Shown: positions 51,350-63,483, counted from the first letter of the stretch. The stretch: 64,000 bases of DNA from Sphagnum compactum (GCA_965153455.1 OZ234496.1:5651207-5715206), one strand, 5' to 3'. The notes: generated by a model not told the origin, from the sequence alone. Translations and numbers: made by a program.

Positions 51350-54300
51350 TCAGTGTGTTCCCACAGTGTCCATATCTATTCTCTCTGTATCACCCCTAAA
51401 TGTGACACGTACCCGTAAAACCCCAGTCAACCTCCGATCATTTATGTTCAACACATCTGATTTCTCCCCACCCATTAGTCTTACAAGTGGCTCTTGCAAG
51501 TTGGGGCGAGTCATTTCCTCCAATACTGGAGGTGCTTGCATGTAAAGGTTGTTGCCATGGTATGACACGCTGGGCTTCGAAATCTTGAGTTTGAATCTAC
51601 GGTCTTTGAACAATGTATCAATAAACTGCAGAAAGCACAAAGAAGGTTCAGCATAGGTGCATAGGTGTGTGAATAATCCACATATTATTGGATGATAGAT
51701 ACAGCAGAAGGGATAAGAGAAACATAAAAGACATGGGTTACTCATGTCCTTCACTAACCACTTCCAGTTGAGCAAGCAATTGAACTGACTTGGATATGGG
51801 AGATTTTTGTGCACCTTCTGCAATGTGATGGACTTGTCAACCTCAAGAGGAACACCAGGACTACAGATTATGCAATTGGGGTCCTTGTCATGAGGCACAG
51901 TTCGCAGGTAGATCCCCTCTGTTCCTGTATACCTGCAATTTTTGTGATATATCAGGTTTCAGATTGATGTGCTATTGCATGAATGTGAGAGACCTAGAGT
52001 CTTTCTTTTTAAACAAATCCTCATAAGTATCAAGAACCCTCCAAACTTACAATTATAATCTACTAGAATTTGTGAGATGCTCCAATACTAATGTTAATGA
52101 AATTTCCAGACCAACAACAAGAGGAAATAACAGCAAACTGCAGGAGTAAGAGAAGAGAAACACCAAATAAGAACGGAGCAATAATGAGGTATGAACAACA
52201 GTGACAGTCTCTCACAATTTCACTCACCAGCTGACTTCATGAGTTCCCAACAGTGTGCATAGACCAATGTAAAACATCAACCAACATACTAGGTTTGTGT
52301 CAGAAATCTGGAAGTAACAGGAAGACTCAGCCACAAATGTGAAAGAAGCAAAAGTGAAAAGAAAAACCAAGAAAAGGAGGGAGCACAACAGTGAAAAGGG
52401 CAAACAAAAAAGAGAAAAGAAACCATAAATTGCTTTTCATTTTGGATTGCTCATCTGTCAACAAATTGATCAACAAATTGCAAACTAGTAGGACTTCATG
52501 GGCCCAAATTTGTAAACAAAGAGATTTCAAACAAAACCATTCACTTAGCCCAAACCTGAACTTTTAACTTCTGAATCTTTGCCCCACATTGAAAGGAAAA
52601 GAGGAAGGGTGAACGCACTGCATGTAAATGTCCATGCCTGTGCTGCACATTGTTGCAATCTTCAATGTCTCTAATACACATGTTGCTGCAATAATTGCAT
52701 TTGTTGAGGCAATAGCAGGTACTATGTTCTTGACTACACCCTGCACATGGAAATGTTCACAAACAATCATCTGATGAAACAACTCTACCCTTACAACCAA
52801 CATGTTCCATGTTCAACACCCTGCCTCTATGGCCAGATTTGTAGAGGCTTTGCCAAAATTTGGACAGTCAGACAACAACCTCACATTGAGTGGTGCCAAT
52901 CTATAACTTCACTAGCAGTTTGGCTTGTAAGTACACATCAAAGAAAAGGTGGACTCAGTCCAGAACTTCAAAGCACATAAAGCACCTATCTCAGAAGCTG
53001 CTTCCACTTGAGGTTATCAGATGGCTCAGACAATCTGCAAGCACCTATGTTATTCAAGTAACAGTTCACAGCTCTCAGGCCAGTAACTGGGATCTCAATG
53101 ATAAAAGATCTTAATACTCCTTCAAACTGAGTTACAGACTCAAAATGGAGACCTTGATGCACAACTTCTCATGTTTTTAGCTGATGAGATTCAGAGGCCA
53201 GTGTCCACATGAAAATCCTACTCTTTCCATTCTTTGAAAACCCTTGAGTTTCGACATCCACAAAGGTGTTGTGGAGTGGGATGATAGACAAAACAAGGGT
53301 TCACAAGATCAGACCTGGGTAAGTGAATATGTGATTCCACTTATGTTGAACTGTTCTCCCCTCTTCAGAGCCTGCATTTAGAAGACACAAGCATTGACAA
53401 GCAATAACAAATGAGCTTGTCATTCCTAATGATTACCAAAAGCATGTAATTGCAATTGCTAACAGGAACATTTCTCAACATTTCTGAACACTGCAAATTC
53501 AGGAGTGTTGCACTGTGTTTCAGATACTGAAGGATGCTTGTGAAAAGAATCCCCAATAAGTCTTATCCCAAGCTGTACTCCAGACATTTCTAAACATGGA
53601 ATATTGCAATTCCAGTCATAACTCAGTTTTGAAAAATATGTATGCAGTATGCACCTGGTCATAAATCCACTTCATATGCTCTGGGTTGTCTGCATCAAAA
53701 GTTTCTCCCGTTCGATCCTATCAGACATGACCACAGATGAACCAGATCTGCAAGTTGCCTCCAGATAGTGACCTACTCAACAGAAACAGCAACACTCAAC
53801 CCTTCACAGTCAAGTCTGCAAAAGCACAGCTCTGGTCTACTCAATCAAAAGTACCAACACTAGAGTGAAAAACATGATTGGAAAAGCAAAGATTACTGTG
53901 ACTTCCATTGCAACATAACCTTCTGATCACTTGGACAGCAATTGTGTAGTCTTGCAGTAGACAGTAACCAGAATCCTCATGGTTAAGACACTCTGATTTT
54001 GAAGAAAAATAGGAAGAACAACTGCAAGGCTCGTCATACCTGGCCCCATTGAATGAGGTGGGCATACTCAATGCAATGAGCTGGTGATCGTGGTGTTTCA
54101 GCCAGTGTGCACAGAGGAAAGGTAATTTGGGGAGGGAACAGCCAAAGAGAGCAGTGGAAACAAGGGGTGATCCCTGGAATTATCACACGTGCATGGCCTT
54201 TAAATCCTTCAGTGCCACCATCAACCAGAGGCTTGATTGTTGAAAGGTCGGGTGACCCATCTTCCTCATACTCTTCTTGGCCAAAGAGTGGACAGAGACA

Positions 54301-56045
54301 AGAAATGTCTTGGAGTTAGTCAAACCATTGGAAAGCATTATACAGTCCTTCACCTTTACTTGAAAGGAAAAAGTGAGGCAACAGTGAGGCTCCAACAGAG
54401 GTATTCCCATTTGGTCATATCTGAAGCTGGAATACAGCAGTGAGAAGTTGGTTAATGAAGGGAGTGAATCCAGGCACACACTAATGGATAATGCTGAAGG
54501 CCAATTACCAACAAAGCCACAGACAACAGAGTTGATGTAGCTGCGAGCTTCAAGTGAATCCAATCCCAAGACAATAATTTGAAAATCTTTGAAAAATGAG
54601 ATGTCCTTCTCTTCAATCTTGCAGAAATGGGGGGTCACTGTCACACCCTTCACCCTTTGCATAACTCTTGCAGCAGCAACATCTGCTTTTGCTTTCCCTA
54701 CATCTTGCATCCTGCAGTAGTACATTGCAAAAAGAATTTCAGTGACACAAGAAACAGACAGCCTCCTATGGAATCAGCATTTTGCTGTCAATGAATCAGA
54801 TTCAAAGGTGGAACACTATTTATCTATGAAATTGCAGAGAAATCTCCACAGCAACAATTTGACGGAAGCACAACACCAAGTGCAGAACCACAGTGAACCA
54901 CTTCCAGTCTTGGAGTGTGCTTGCTTCACATCAGAGACTTAAAACACACATGCTTTTCTAGTATGCACCCTCCTACTATTGCCCTGATCTGGGCATCATG
55001 CTAGCAACTTTTCTGGTTTCCAAACTCTGTATGAACAAATCAGAAATCAGAAGACGCAATGAGAGAAGAAGGAATCAGAGAGGAAAAAAGGATGTGCCAC
55101 AATCCTGAAGAGAAACTGCCTGTTAAGGTTTGATACATCAATGGTGTCCATGTCAATGACATCGATGTGCCCAAAACCTGACAACGCCAAGTCTTTCAGA
55201 AGCTCACATCCCAATCCACCAGCTCCAATCACCAGCACCCGGAAGTCATTCTGCAGTGCCTCTCGCAGCTGCAAATCACCACACCAAATGTTAATTCATT
55301 GTCCTTTTCACAATGGCTGGATAACAGGTAGAAAATGCAAAACAGAAATGGGCAACATTGCAAGTGATTACTGTTACAATTTCAATTCTCAATGCACAAA
55401 AATTTGGACAACTTCTTGTTGCTTGGTTGTAAACTGAGGAATTCATGGCTGATCAAAGTCCATTTGGATCTCTGCTCATTAGGTTTAGGGTTTAAGGATC
55501 TGGAGAGTATTTCTACATAAAGAAAGAAGAGCGAATAGACAATCTGGCTCTCTGACAATAGCTAGCTTTCAACGGGCTATGCATAAAAGGATGGAGCAGC
55601 CGGGTTGCAGTAGCGGCAGCAAACCGCAATCGGACATCTTTTCACGGAACGCAATTCTTGCAAGATGATGGCGTTCAGGTGCTCAAACGATTTTTCTACA
55701 CAAAATGGAGAAAATAGTGTTTTTTTCTTGAGCTCCTCCTTGTGCTCCGCGAATCCAGCATGCGCAAAGAAGAAGAAGAAGAAGAAGAAGAAGAAGAAAA
55801 CACATCCAACGAAAATTCTTCTCAAAGAATCAAGTCAAGTCAGAGAATCACCACTTCCCACGTCGTGAGCGGACGAGTATGGCATACTATGCATACACAT
55901 ACATCTATAGCTTACTTACCTCAGGACTCGGTTCGAATCCTGGTCCGACCAAGTTTCCGGATCGCAGTAGCAAGCGATCTATGTCCCTCCACCGATTGTC
56001 GTTGCCACCGATGCAAGGGAGAGAAGATGGCAGTTGCTCAGCCAT
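51350..56045 (-). CDS. ECR1: NEDD8/RUB-activating enzyme E1 catalytic subunit (ECR1/UBA3)
   Basis: With its AXR1-type partner this enzyme activates NEDD8/RUB with ATP and passes it to the UBC12/RCE1-type E2 for cullin neddylation. Exons on the minus strand are 56045-55920, 55268-55105, 54711-54509, 54272-54040, 53717-53655, 53371-53315, 52740-52619, 51932-51815 and 51625-51350 (453 residues, near the usual 454). Features in order are RWRDID near the start, the nucleotide-binding GAGGLGCE at 57-64, and NLNRQFLFR at 89-97. The zinc-binding cysteine pairs are CFHC (202-205) and CIIC (343-346). The catalytic Cys is in [10 protein letters not shown] (Cys219), and a C-terminal ubiquitin-like E2-binding region lies at about 362-453. 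Exon 4 could begin three bases earlier, at 54275. An in-frame upstream ATG at 56120 would add 25 residues with an Asp run; I prefer 56045 because known plant proteins start there. The end of exon 2 is odd: keeping FLFR requires a GA donor. Confidence 0.95.
55766..55797. repeat. GAA trinucleotide microsatellite in ECR1 intron 1
   Basis: About ten AAG/GAA units inside the first intron of the minus-strand ECR1 gene. It makes low-complexity Lys-, Glu- or Phe-rich frames that are not genes. Confidence 0.95.
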
Positions 56046-59000
56046 GGAGAGACGTTGAAGACACGAGAGAAAGCTGGAGTCTTTGTTGTCGTCGTCGTCG
56101 TCGTCTTCCAGTCCTCCCATTCATTCGCTCGCACAAAGTCGCGAGCTTCTTCCTCTATTTCTTCTTTCTGCTTCCGTTTCCCCTTTTGTCCCTGTCTCAC
56201 AGCCGCCTTCCTCTTCGTCATCCCATCCCCGTCTTCAACCCATTCTGCACCGTAATAGTCGGAGTAGGAGAAATCCGTCGACAGCCGTCAAATTATATCT
56301 GGTAATGTACGCAAGGTGGGGACAGGAAAACGAGAATGCAGTTCCTCAAAGAAGACCTTGTGAGGGGGCCTTTCTTGCCACTTTGGCTGGGAGAGATATG
56401 CTAACTCCCGTGTGCTTGCTGGGAATGTCCTCTTCATCTTCACCCTCCATGCAATTGGAGATCTTTCTGCTTTCTTTCACTCGGGGGTGGATCTCAGATA
56501 CTTCAGGACTTTTTGCATCAAAGTGTGAACAAGAAGACTTGCAAGCTGCCAAGCCGGTAGAACAAATGGGAATTCACTAAAGAGAGCATAAATAATCTCA
56601 CTGACGTCAAATTTGTGCCATCGTCAGTAACAACAACCAAACATCTCTGCAACCAGAAAGGCAAATTGCAGAGCCCTCGGAATGCTGGAGAGAGCAAGAA
56701 GAAGAAGAAGAAGAGCTAGAGTGATGATGTCATGTCTCATGTGACTGCTTCTTGTGTCCTGGTGAAGTAGGATTTCTGATGTGCTTTCCCCTGCTAAGAT
56801 GGGTAACATCGTTATCCTGATGACTGCAGCGAAGTCTTGATGTGGAGTGTACACTTTGCTCCCTTTCAAGCCACTTGCAATCCAAGTCCTTGAGCGGCCT
56901 GTTCATTCAAGACTAAGGTAGGGATTTCTACAATCTTACACTTTATCTCAAACGTGTCAAATTCATGTAGAGCTTTGATGCTTGAAAGTGCACATGCCCT
57001 GTATGTTCAAAGGACTACCTGTTAGACAAACAAGTGTGGTCACAATGTTGAGTTCTGTATCAATGCCTCAGTGTCCCAATTTGTCCTTAGTTCTGTCCAT
57101 GCTGCTCCAAGCTTTTTGTTCTTGCTGAAATCCACAACCATGCAGTTGTTGTTATTCATATGCTCAGATCTTTAACAGCTGCAGCTCATATTGAGAAGAA
57201 AGCAGTGCACGCCTCAAAGATATCATACTAGTTTTTGCAATGCAACAGGTGACAGGAATTCCTGTTGCAGAAGTTGGAAGCAACATGAGACACACACCCA
57301 CAAATGAAGCCTATGCTTCCTATATACAACAATTGGCTACTGTCTGAGTACCTGATTTTCAGAATCAATTTGAAGTACAGATGTCTGCAGAGCTCGCTCT
57401 TCAGGTCCAGTCAAGACCTGTGAAGTGAAGCAGAGTGGTATCAACTCTCCTTTATCCTTGCCTGAGTCTGCTCAATGTTGTTACAATCCCAACATATGGC
57501 CAATTTGTTCTGGAGGTTCATTGGATTGCAAAGCTTTCAATACCAGAGGGGTGAAGTGAACATGAATGCTCTTTTGATAGCTCTTAAAGATAGGGGTTTG
57601 TTTGATGTACAAGAAGCACTAGTGAAGAAGGAAGAAATGAACAACATGTCACGACATGGGATTTGAAACTCAAGGTTGAAACTGCTTTGATAGATTCACT
57701 CACCATCCAAAGCTTGTTGGATGCAGATCTTTTGATAGCTCTTGAAGATAGGGGGTTTGTTTGATGTTTGATGTACAAGAAGCAATAGTGAAGGAGGAAA
57801 TGAACAACATTTCACGACAGGAGATTTGAAACTCAAGGTTGAAATTGCATTGATAGAGATTCACTCACCATTCCAAGCTTGTTGGATGCAGATTTTATGC
57901 AAACAGCAGTCTCACATCAAAAGAGAGAAGATGTTAGGGAGCAGATTGTACAGTCAAGACTGAAAAAACACAAACTGATGATCAGGCAGGACTGCCTCAT
58001 CACCAAATGGCAAAAGCTAAACTGAATTAGCTTTGACATTCCAAAACATGACAAAATGTGAATGCTAAGAATGGCCACCCTAAAAATCATCTGGCCATCC
58101 TTTCAGCTTCCCTTCCCCCTCTTCTTTGTTGAGGTTGCTCATCCATGGATTTTCTTGTTCACCTTTTTAATGCACATTCTGCCATCCCACAATTGATTGT
58201 GAAGGCATCCTGGGATCCTGGGTGCCATTGTGGGATTAGCAGTGTCATGGGGTTGTTCATAGCTGTACCTTGATGGCAATAGTGTGGGAAATTGCATAAC
58301 TCCCTCTTCTGGCTCCTGAACATGTGAGTGTTACTACCAGCCCAAAAAGTGTCAACCCTTGTTTACTTGTGAAGTGATTTGCTATGGAGTGTGGTGAGAG
58401 GAGCCTAGCAAAGCAAGTAGAAATTGCACAATCTTTGGTGTGCACACAAGGCTATATACAAAGAACCTGCCATAGTTTGTAACAGAGCAAGAAAAGGTTT
58501 TTATTGCTTCTGGAACAAGTTAGTGGGAAAAGAATAACTTGAAAAGGGTGAAAGGTGAAGGAGGGTGGTGATGATGATGGTGATCACCCTCTGTCAGGCA
58601 AGAGTTCCTCAATTGTTTTCAAAGGAATTACAATCCAATTGCAGCATGCAATCCGTTCTCTGTTGCAATTGCAGAAATGCGTGGATCTGCCCTTTCTCCT
58701 GCCCAGAAACAAGAGTTCTCCGCTTTGGTTCAAATGTTCAATGCTGGAGAAAGGAGAGGAAATATGAAACACAGGAAATTGATTAAAAAATGGGAACTCT
58801 AAATGCAAGCAGGGCCTGCACAGTGAGGAATTATAGAGGACCTGGACTCTGAAGGTCATCATTTCCATTTTGCACAAAGTGGCACTGAAACCTCACCATC
58901 TCCAGGTTCACATATGAGAAACTCTAAGGTTCGAAGCAGAATGTTATCGCTGTTTCTACTGCCTTTTCTAAATGATCTGCCCTTTTGACTACTTGCAAGC

Positions 59001-59426
59001 ATGAGAGTTTTGCAGGGCACAATGTTTGCCACTTAATTTATTCAACATTCCTTGCTTCCAGCCCTTATGGGAGGAAGAAGATCCCCATTTCATCTAGCTG
59101 CATAAGTGAAATGGAAAACCCAGGTGCTCAGCTGCCTTGGAATCAATTGAGAAGAGAATAAGATTTGAAGTTGTCAGCTCTCACAATCAATTGAGTATAT
59201 ACTCCACAATTTGTAACAATCCTGGACTAGTGGCCACTGAGATAAGTTGACTTGGAAAGTGTTGTTTTGGAGGAACCTCAATAAATAACTCCATTCTTGG
59301 AAGCTCTCATTCAAATTGAGGTTATCTCTCCTGTGCGTCTTACCACCACCTCTTGTAAGAAACATTTCACCATCAGTAGACTATCCATTAAGAGCATCAG
59401 TGAAAGAATGAATCACTCACTGTGAC
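56046..59426. other. Intergenic region between ECR1 and the RING-H2 gene
   Basis: The left part (to about 56.3 kb) is the ECR1 leader, with CGT repeats near 56090 and CT-rich stretches. The right part (perhaps from 58.5 kb) is the 3' flank of the RING-H2 gene. Between them is a tandem duplication (57570-57895) and a short GAA run near 56697-56717. No gene is recognised. Plus-strand frames around 56083-56580 lack an ATG until 56305. Confidence 0.45.
57570..57895 (+). repeat. Two-unit tandem duplication, about 160 bp per unit
   Basis: TTTTGATAGCTCTTAAAGAT (about 57571) and TTTTGATAGCTCTTGAAGAT (about 57730) start the two units. Both continue with AGGGG(G)TTTGTTTGATG, GTACAAGAAGCA, GAAATGAACAACAT, TTTGAAACTCAAGGTTGAAA and AAGCTTGTTGGATGCAGAT. 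The second unit has a short internal TTTGATG duplication. The copies differ by substitutions and indels that break any common frame. Confidence 0.9.
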
Positions 59427-60982
59427 TCAGTGGTCAATTTGAATGCCATGCTCACCATCAGCAATGTCATCCTGCTCAATGACCTCTTCCATTGATGGGT
59501 GGGACTGGTGGTTTGTGTCTGCTGTAAACAACACATTTGTAGTGGCACTACTACGCCCACTTGTGCCATCATCAGAAAAAAATTCAAGTCTGACTCCATC
59601 ACTTCTATTTGATCCTAGAACTGTGTCATAGGAAGAAGCAGTTCCACTCAAAACTTGTATAGTGAGGGGCCGCCTGCCACATATCTGAAGGGCTGCTGGT
59701 GTTTGGGCTGGAGAATTCATTGGCACCACTTTTCCAAATTGGAGAAGCGACGTTCGGCAGATTGGGCAGGTTGCATTATTGACCAACCATTGATCAATAC
59801 ACTCTTTGTGAAATGCATGGCCGCAGACAGGCAGCTGCAGCAACTTCTCACTATTTTGGTAGTCTCCTAAACAGACTGCACATCTACAACCCACCAAAAA
59901 ACAAAGCAAAGATTCTAATCAGCAGAACTAAGATTTTTAAGTGGTACAGAAATGCACATCAACCTCAGCTCTCCTGCCTCTCTCTAATTCCATTGCTCCT
60001 AGGCCTTTGTAACAGCAAGAAGCATATCACAAGCAAAGTTTTGGCTAATGGGTTTATGTGCCATTATCCCCTCCCTCAATCCACTGAGCATGAACAAGGC
60101 ATGTGAGTTTCCATGAGAATAAATCCTTCTTTTGGTTCTCCAAGCACCTGTTAATGTATAAGGCAGAGGTTGAAGCTGTCTTGAGCATAAACATAGTATA
60201 GAAGAACTTTGCCAATTTCATCTAGTAATGGGTTGAATGCAAGCTTGGGGTTTAATTGACTCACTGTGTATCATCTCTTGAGGTTGCAAATGCTTCATTG
60301 TAAACAAGAACTGGAAGGCCATCCCTGAATGACTTATTCAACCCTTGTTCCAAAGGCTGCACCCACTCGCCACCCCAACCACAATGGAAATACTTGAGTG
60401 AGTTTCTGAATGCAGATGCAGAATCAACATGAAAAAAATCATTAATTTTTTTTTGTGTGTTTGAATGCAGATGTAGGACCAGTTTGAAAATAATCATCAA
60501 ACAATATGTTTTGTCTTTGAATGCAAATGCAGAATCAGAAAGAAAATCATCAAGCAGTAATTTCTCTGGTCTTTGAATACAATATTGTAAATGCTACTGG
60601 ACCTGTGATTTTGCTCTAGTTTAGACCGACAATTAAACTTAGCTGCAATCTCAACAGATAGACAAAAATAGAGTAGAAGAGTGTAAAAAAGTGGGGGAAA
60701 AAAAAGGCTTCTTACAGCAGAGAACAATCCTCTGGTGAAAAACTGGGCTCGAATTTGGGTGGTAGCTCTCATTTGCTGCCGCCGCCTCCTAATATATAGA
60801 CAACAGAATAGCAGCAACAGAACAATTGTGAAGACGATTGGAGTGACAAAGATGAAGGCTTGATAGAGCTTCAGCTGTGGAGGAGATGGTGTGGAGCAAT
60901 TTGATGATGATGATGGACAGTCCCCATCACCACCCATGCCTCCTGCTTGTTGTTGTGAGGAGGAAGAGGAGGAGGACATCAT
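59427..60982 (-). CDS. Membrane-anchored RING-H2 E3 ubiquitin ligase, ATL58/59-like
   Basis: Exons on the minus strand are 60982-60716, 60356-60265 and 59883-59427 (816 nt, 271 residues), in frame, with donors GTAAG and GTGAG and CAG or TAG acceptors. The N-terminus is Ser/Gln/Gly-rich. One hydrophobic span (about residues 40-64, FIFVTPIVFTIVLLLLFCCL) is followed by RRRR, predicting a single-pass anchor with the RING in the cytosol. A GLNKSFRDGLPVLVY block (about 94-108) corresponds to the GLD region of the ATL family. The RING-H2 is at 121-162 in the form C-x2-C-x15-C-x-H-x2-H-x2-C-x10-C-x2-C (CAVC, CGHAFH, CIDQWL, CPIC), with Pro before the third cysteine and the Trp that contacts E2 enzymes. 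The tail is polar and acidic. ATL proteins transfer ubiquitin from E2 to membrane-linked targets; the substrate here is unknown. I chose the ATG at 60982, with a second in frame at 60979. Confidence 0.92.
60406..60538 (-). repeat. Three short repeats in intron 1 of the RING-H2 gene
   Basis: TGAATGCAGATGCAGAATCA (about 60406), TGAATGCAGATGTAGGACCA (about 60462) and TGAATGCAAATGCAGAATCA (about 60517) recur at about 55-bp spacing. The first copy overlaps the intron sequence just upstream of exon 2. They are noncoding. Confidence 0.85.
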
Positions 60983-62002
60983 TCTCTTATTTTCCTCCAA
61001 TCCCAGCTTCTTCTTGCTTCCTTTTCTTGTCTACAGAAAATAAATGCTCGTCCTACACCACTGTAGTAGTAGTAGTAGTAGCCATATCTCAAATCTCTGA
61101 AGCAATCACCATACAGAAACCGGAAGAAGCTGCAGCTGCTGCTACTGCAACATCCTCTCCTCTTTCCTCCATCCTCCAAACTATACACTTCGCCCAAAAA
61201 TCAATCCTCGGGTAGTAAATAGAAAGAATGATTTTCACAGAAATGAGTGGCAGCAGCACATCAGCAGCAGCAGTTTATGAATGCAGGATTGTAACTAATG
61301 TAAATATTTGCTCATCCTCCTCCTCATCATTTTGGTTGTTGTCTCCTCCAAGAATCGGATCTGTCAACCAAACAAAAAGAGAGAAAAAAAAAGCTTTGAA
61401 GATGCACCACTATTACTTCTACCCTAAGAACAGAAACAAACAAAAGACGCGTGCTTTTGGTTTTTGTTCACAGACGACCTTCTTCTTCTAAGTTCTCTCC
61501 TCCGCCCAAAACCAAAGCTCCACCGACTTCCTGAACACAGTTGTCTACTAACTTATTAGTACCGCTACCTGCAAAATCTTTGTTTGTCATGAATCATTGG
61601 TCAGAAAAAAAAACGCCTTGAGATTGTGCAACCTGAACAACAAAAAAACAAAAAAGAAAGCTGCAAAAACACATTACTCTCGCAGGTTTGATCATTCATC
61701 GACTGGGGAAAAAAAAGACAGATCTGGGTCCCACTTCTTCATGGTAATAAAACAAAAAACAAGACATTGCAACAACAACTGCAATCCAAGAATCCAAGAA
61801 CAGTAGCAACAACAGCAACAAAAATGACTCCTGGAACACGAGATTTTGAGAAAGAAAACTGGGGGAAAAAAAAAAAAAAGGCGATCGAAACTGAATGCTT
61901 CTAAATCCAACTACTGATCGTAAATAAGTTTAGTCCTTTTTTATTGAAGATTGTTGCCAGTTTTTTTCAGATGATTGCTCTTTTTTTCCCCTTTCTGTAT
62001 CT

Positions 62003-62027
62003 CTTTCTCTCTCTCTCTCTCTCTCTC
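62003..62027. repeat. CT microsatellite
   Basis: Run of CT units in the region upstream of the minus-strand RING-H2 gene, followed by a TCTG/TGTG-rich stretch. Confidence 0.9.
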
Positions 62028-62457
62028 AAAGCACATCTGTCTCTGTGTGTGTCTGTCTCTCTGTCTGTGAGAACTGTGTGACTGATTGATTTGTACATTA
62101 CAGTACTCAATGGAGCATCAAGTTTGGGGCAGAAGAACTCACACACAGACACACACACAAACGAAAAAAAAGAAAAAAAGGAAAAAAAAGAAAGAAGCTT
62201 TGATTAAATGTGGTGGCATTGAATTATTTAATTGGGGGACCTGATGAAGAAGAAGATGAAGGTGAAGAAGAAGAGCAGCAATAATGAGAAACAACATCAT
62301 CAACAACAACATCAAGAAGGTCGATGATCAGATCAGCTGCTGCATGACTGAGCTTTGCCTGTGGTGTGTGCAGTCTGCTACAATCCTCTGTTGTTGTCAA
62401 GAACTTGTTGCAACTGACAAAGCAAAGTTCAGGCCTTTTCTTTTTTTTTTACCTCTT

Positions 62458-62484
62458 CATCTCTCTCTCTCTCTCTCTCTCTCT
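62458..62484. repeat. CT microsatellite
   Basis: About 13 CT units between the two divergent genes. Confidence 0.9.
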
Positions 62485-63278
62485 TACCTCTCTTATTCTC
62501 TTTTGCAATGGATGCTAGTTTACACCCATAAGTTTGTGTAGGACCATTTTATGGTTAGAACTTGGGGTGAGAAAAAGAAGAAACCTCTCCAATGGGCAAA
62601 GGATTACATATTTAAACTTTGGGTTTTTATAATATTAGTCACATTATAGTCATAATAATGTATTGTTCTAGGGCTATGAATAAAGTAATGTCGTATTGAG
62701 CCAAAAAAAAATAAATCTTAGGAATATATTGGAAATTATTTACAATTGTGTTTTTGAATCATTCCAAACAATTTTTGTCAATTATTTTAATTGCAGTATT
62801 TTTATAAGAAATTAAAAAAGTTAAGCATTAATATTTATATTTATTTTTTCCATTTGTTCACCCCTGGGCAGCTCGAAATTTCCACACTAAGAAATAATTT
62901 AACCATCATCGCCTGTCAGGTACCAACCACAGTTCTACAACCTGACCATCCCTCAAACCCTGGTTACAAGCTTTTTGATAGCATTTCTCCAGGGTTTCAA
63001 AACCCTAATAAAACCCTGGCTTTTTCTTCTTCCGCTTTTTGCCGCACGGAAATCTGCTCAAATCTGCTGAAATCTGCTCAAAACTTGCAGCGAATTCATA
63101 TCAATTTTGCCATTTTCACTTCCCAAATAGCGTACGTACCAGGAAGAAGCGGATCGTAATTCTTGAACGCAAATTTCCTGCAATGCGGATGGTGTTGTTT
63201 TTATGTGGTGCCTTCAGTGCGACAACGGCAGGATAGTGTATTATTACCAGTGCTGTGGTTGTTGCTGCTACCTATTCG

Positions 63279-63483
63279 ATGGCGGTGAAGACGATGCTGG
63301 CGAGAGAAGGGGGTTGGGGTGCATTGCTTTACGCCTGCTGTATCTCCCCATTGTTCTACCTCCGTCTCCTTTCTCGCCGTGCCACAGGCCGGGAACAATA
63401 CCTCACCTGGTCAGTGCGTTGTGGATACCCTTCCCTTTCCCGTCCATCCGGACCCCTTCTCTGGTTCCACGCCGTGTCCGTAG
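63279..63483 (+). CDS. KDTA: 3-deoxy-D-manno-octulosonate (KDO) transferase, first exon only
   Basis: Family GT30 (WaaA/KDTA) enzymes transfer KDO to a lipid A precursor in bacteria; plants keep a homologue that is probably organellar. The exon (68 codons plus one base) reads MAVKTMLAREGGWGALLYAC, then a hydrophobic SPLFYLRLLSRR, then GREQYLTW. It ends in the family signature RPSGPLLWFHAVSVG, whose next residue in known members is the catalytic-region Glu. The exon ends at a good donor, G|GTACGT, at 63483. I find no continuation of the type GEGMAAIPV before 64000, so intron 1 probably runs past the window edge. The ATG at 63279 follows in-frame codons without a better start. The assignment is confident despite the short length because the GP-L-W-HAVSVG motif is distinctive. 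Confidence 0.85.

Larger units (their letters stand above)
60983..63278. promoter_or_regulatory. Bidirectional upstream region of the RING-H2 and KDTA genes
   Basis: The 2.3 kb between divergent starts holds TAG repeats (about 61064-61081), CT runs (about 62003-62027 and 62458-62484), A-rich tracts and TG/AC stretches. The side near KDTA contains ACCCTAATAAAACCC (about 63003-63016), resembling the telo-box of plant housekeeping promoters. It also has three tandem 10-bp units AAATCTGCTS (63050-63079). No other gene is seen. Confidence 0.45.

Noticed and set aside
55905-55957. tRNA 3' half: GGTTCGAATCCTGG followed by a CCGACCA-like end on the plus strand
   Set aside because: On the minus strand this is the end of ECR1 exon 1 (GPGFEPSPE followed by a GTAAGT donor). 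No 5' half of a tRNA exists upstream.
56083-56580. 165-codon plus-strand frame divergent from ECR1
   Set aside because: It starts at TTG, overlaps the ECR1 leader with CGT repeats coding for Ser, and has no ATG until 56305. No motif is recognisable.
59427-59631. Frames on the opposite strand of RING-H2 exon 3
   Set aside because: They are shadows of the coding exon; the minus-strand RING-H2 reading carries the zinc ligands.
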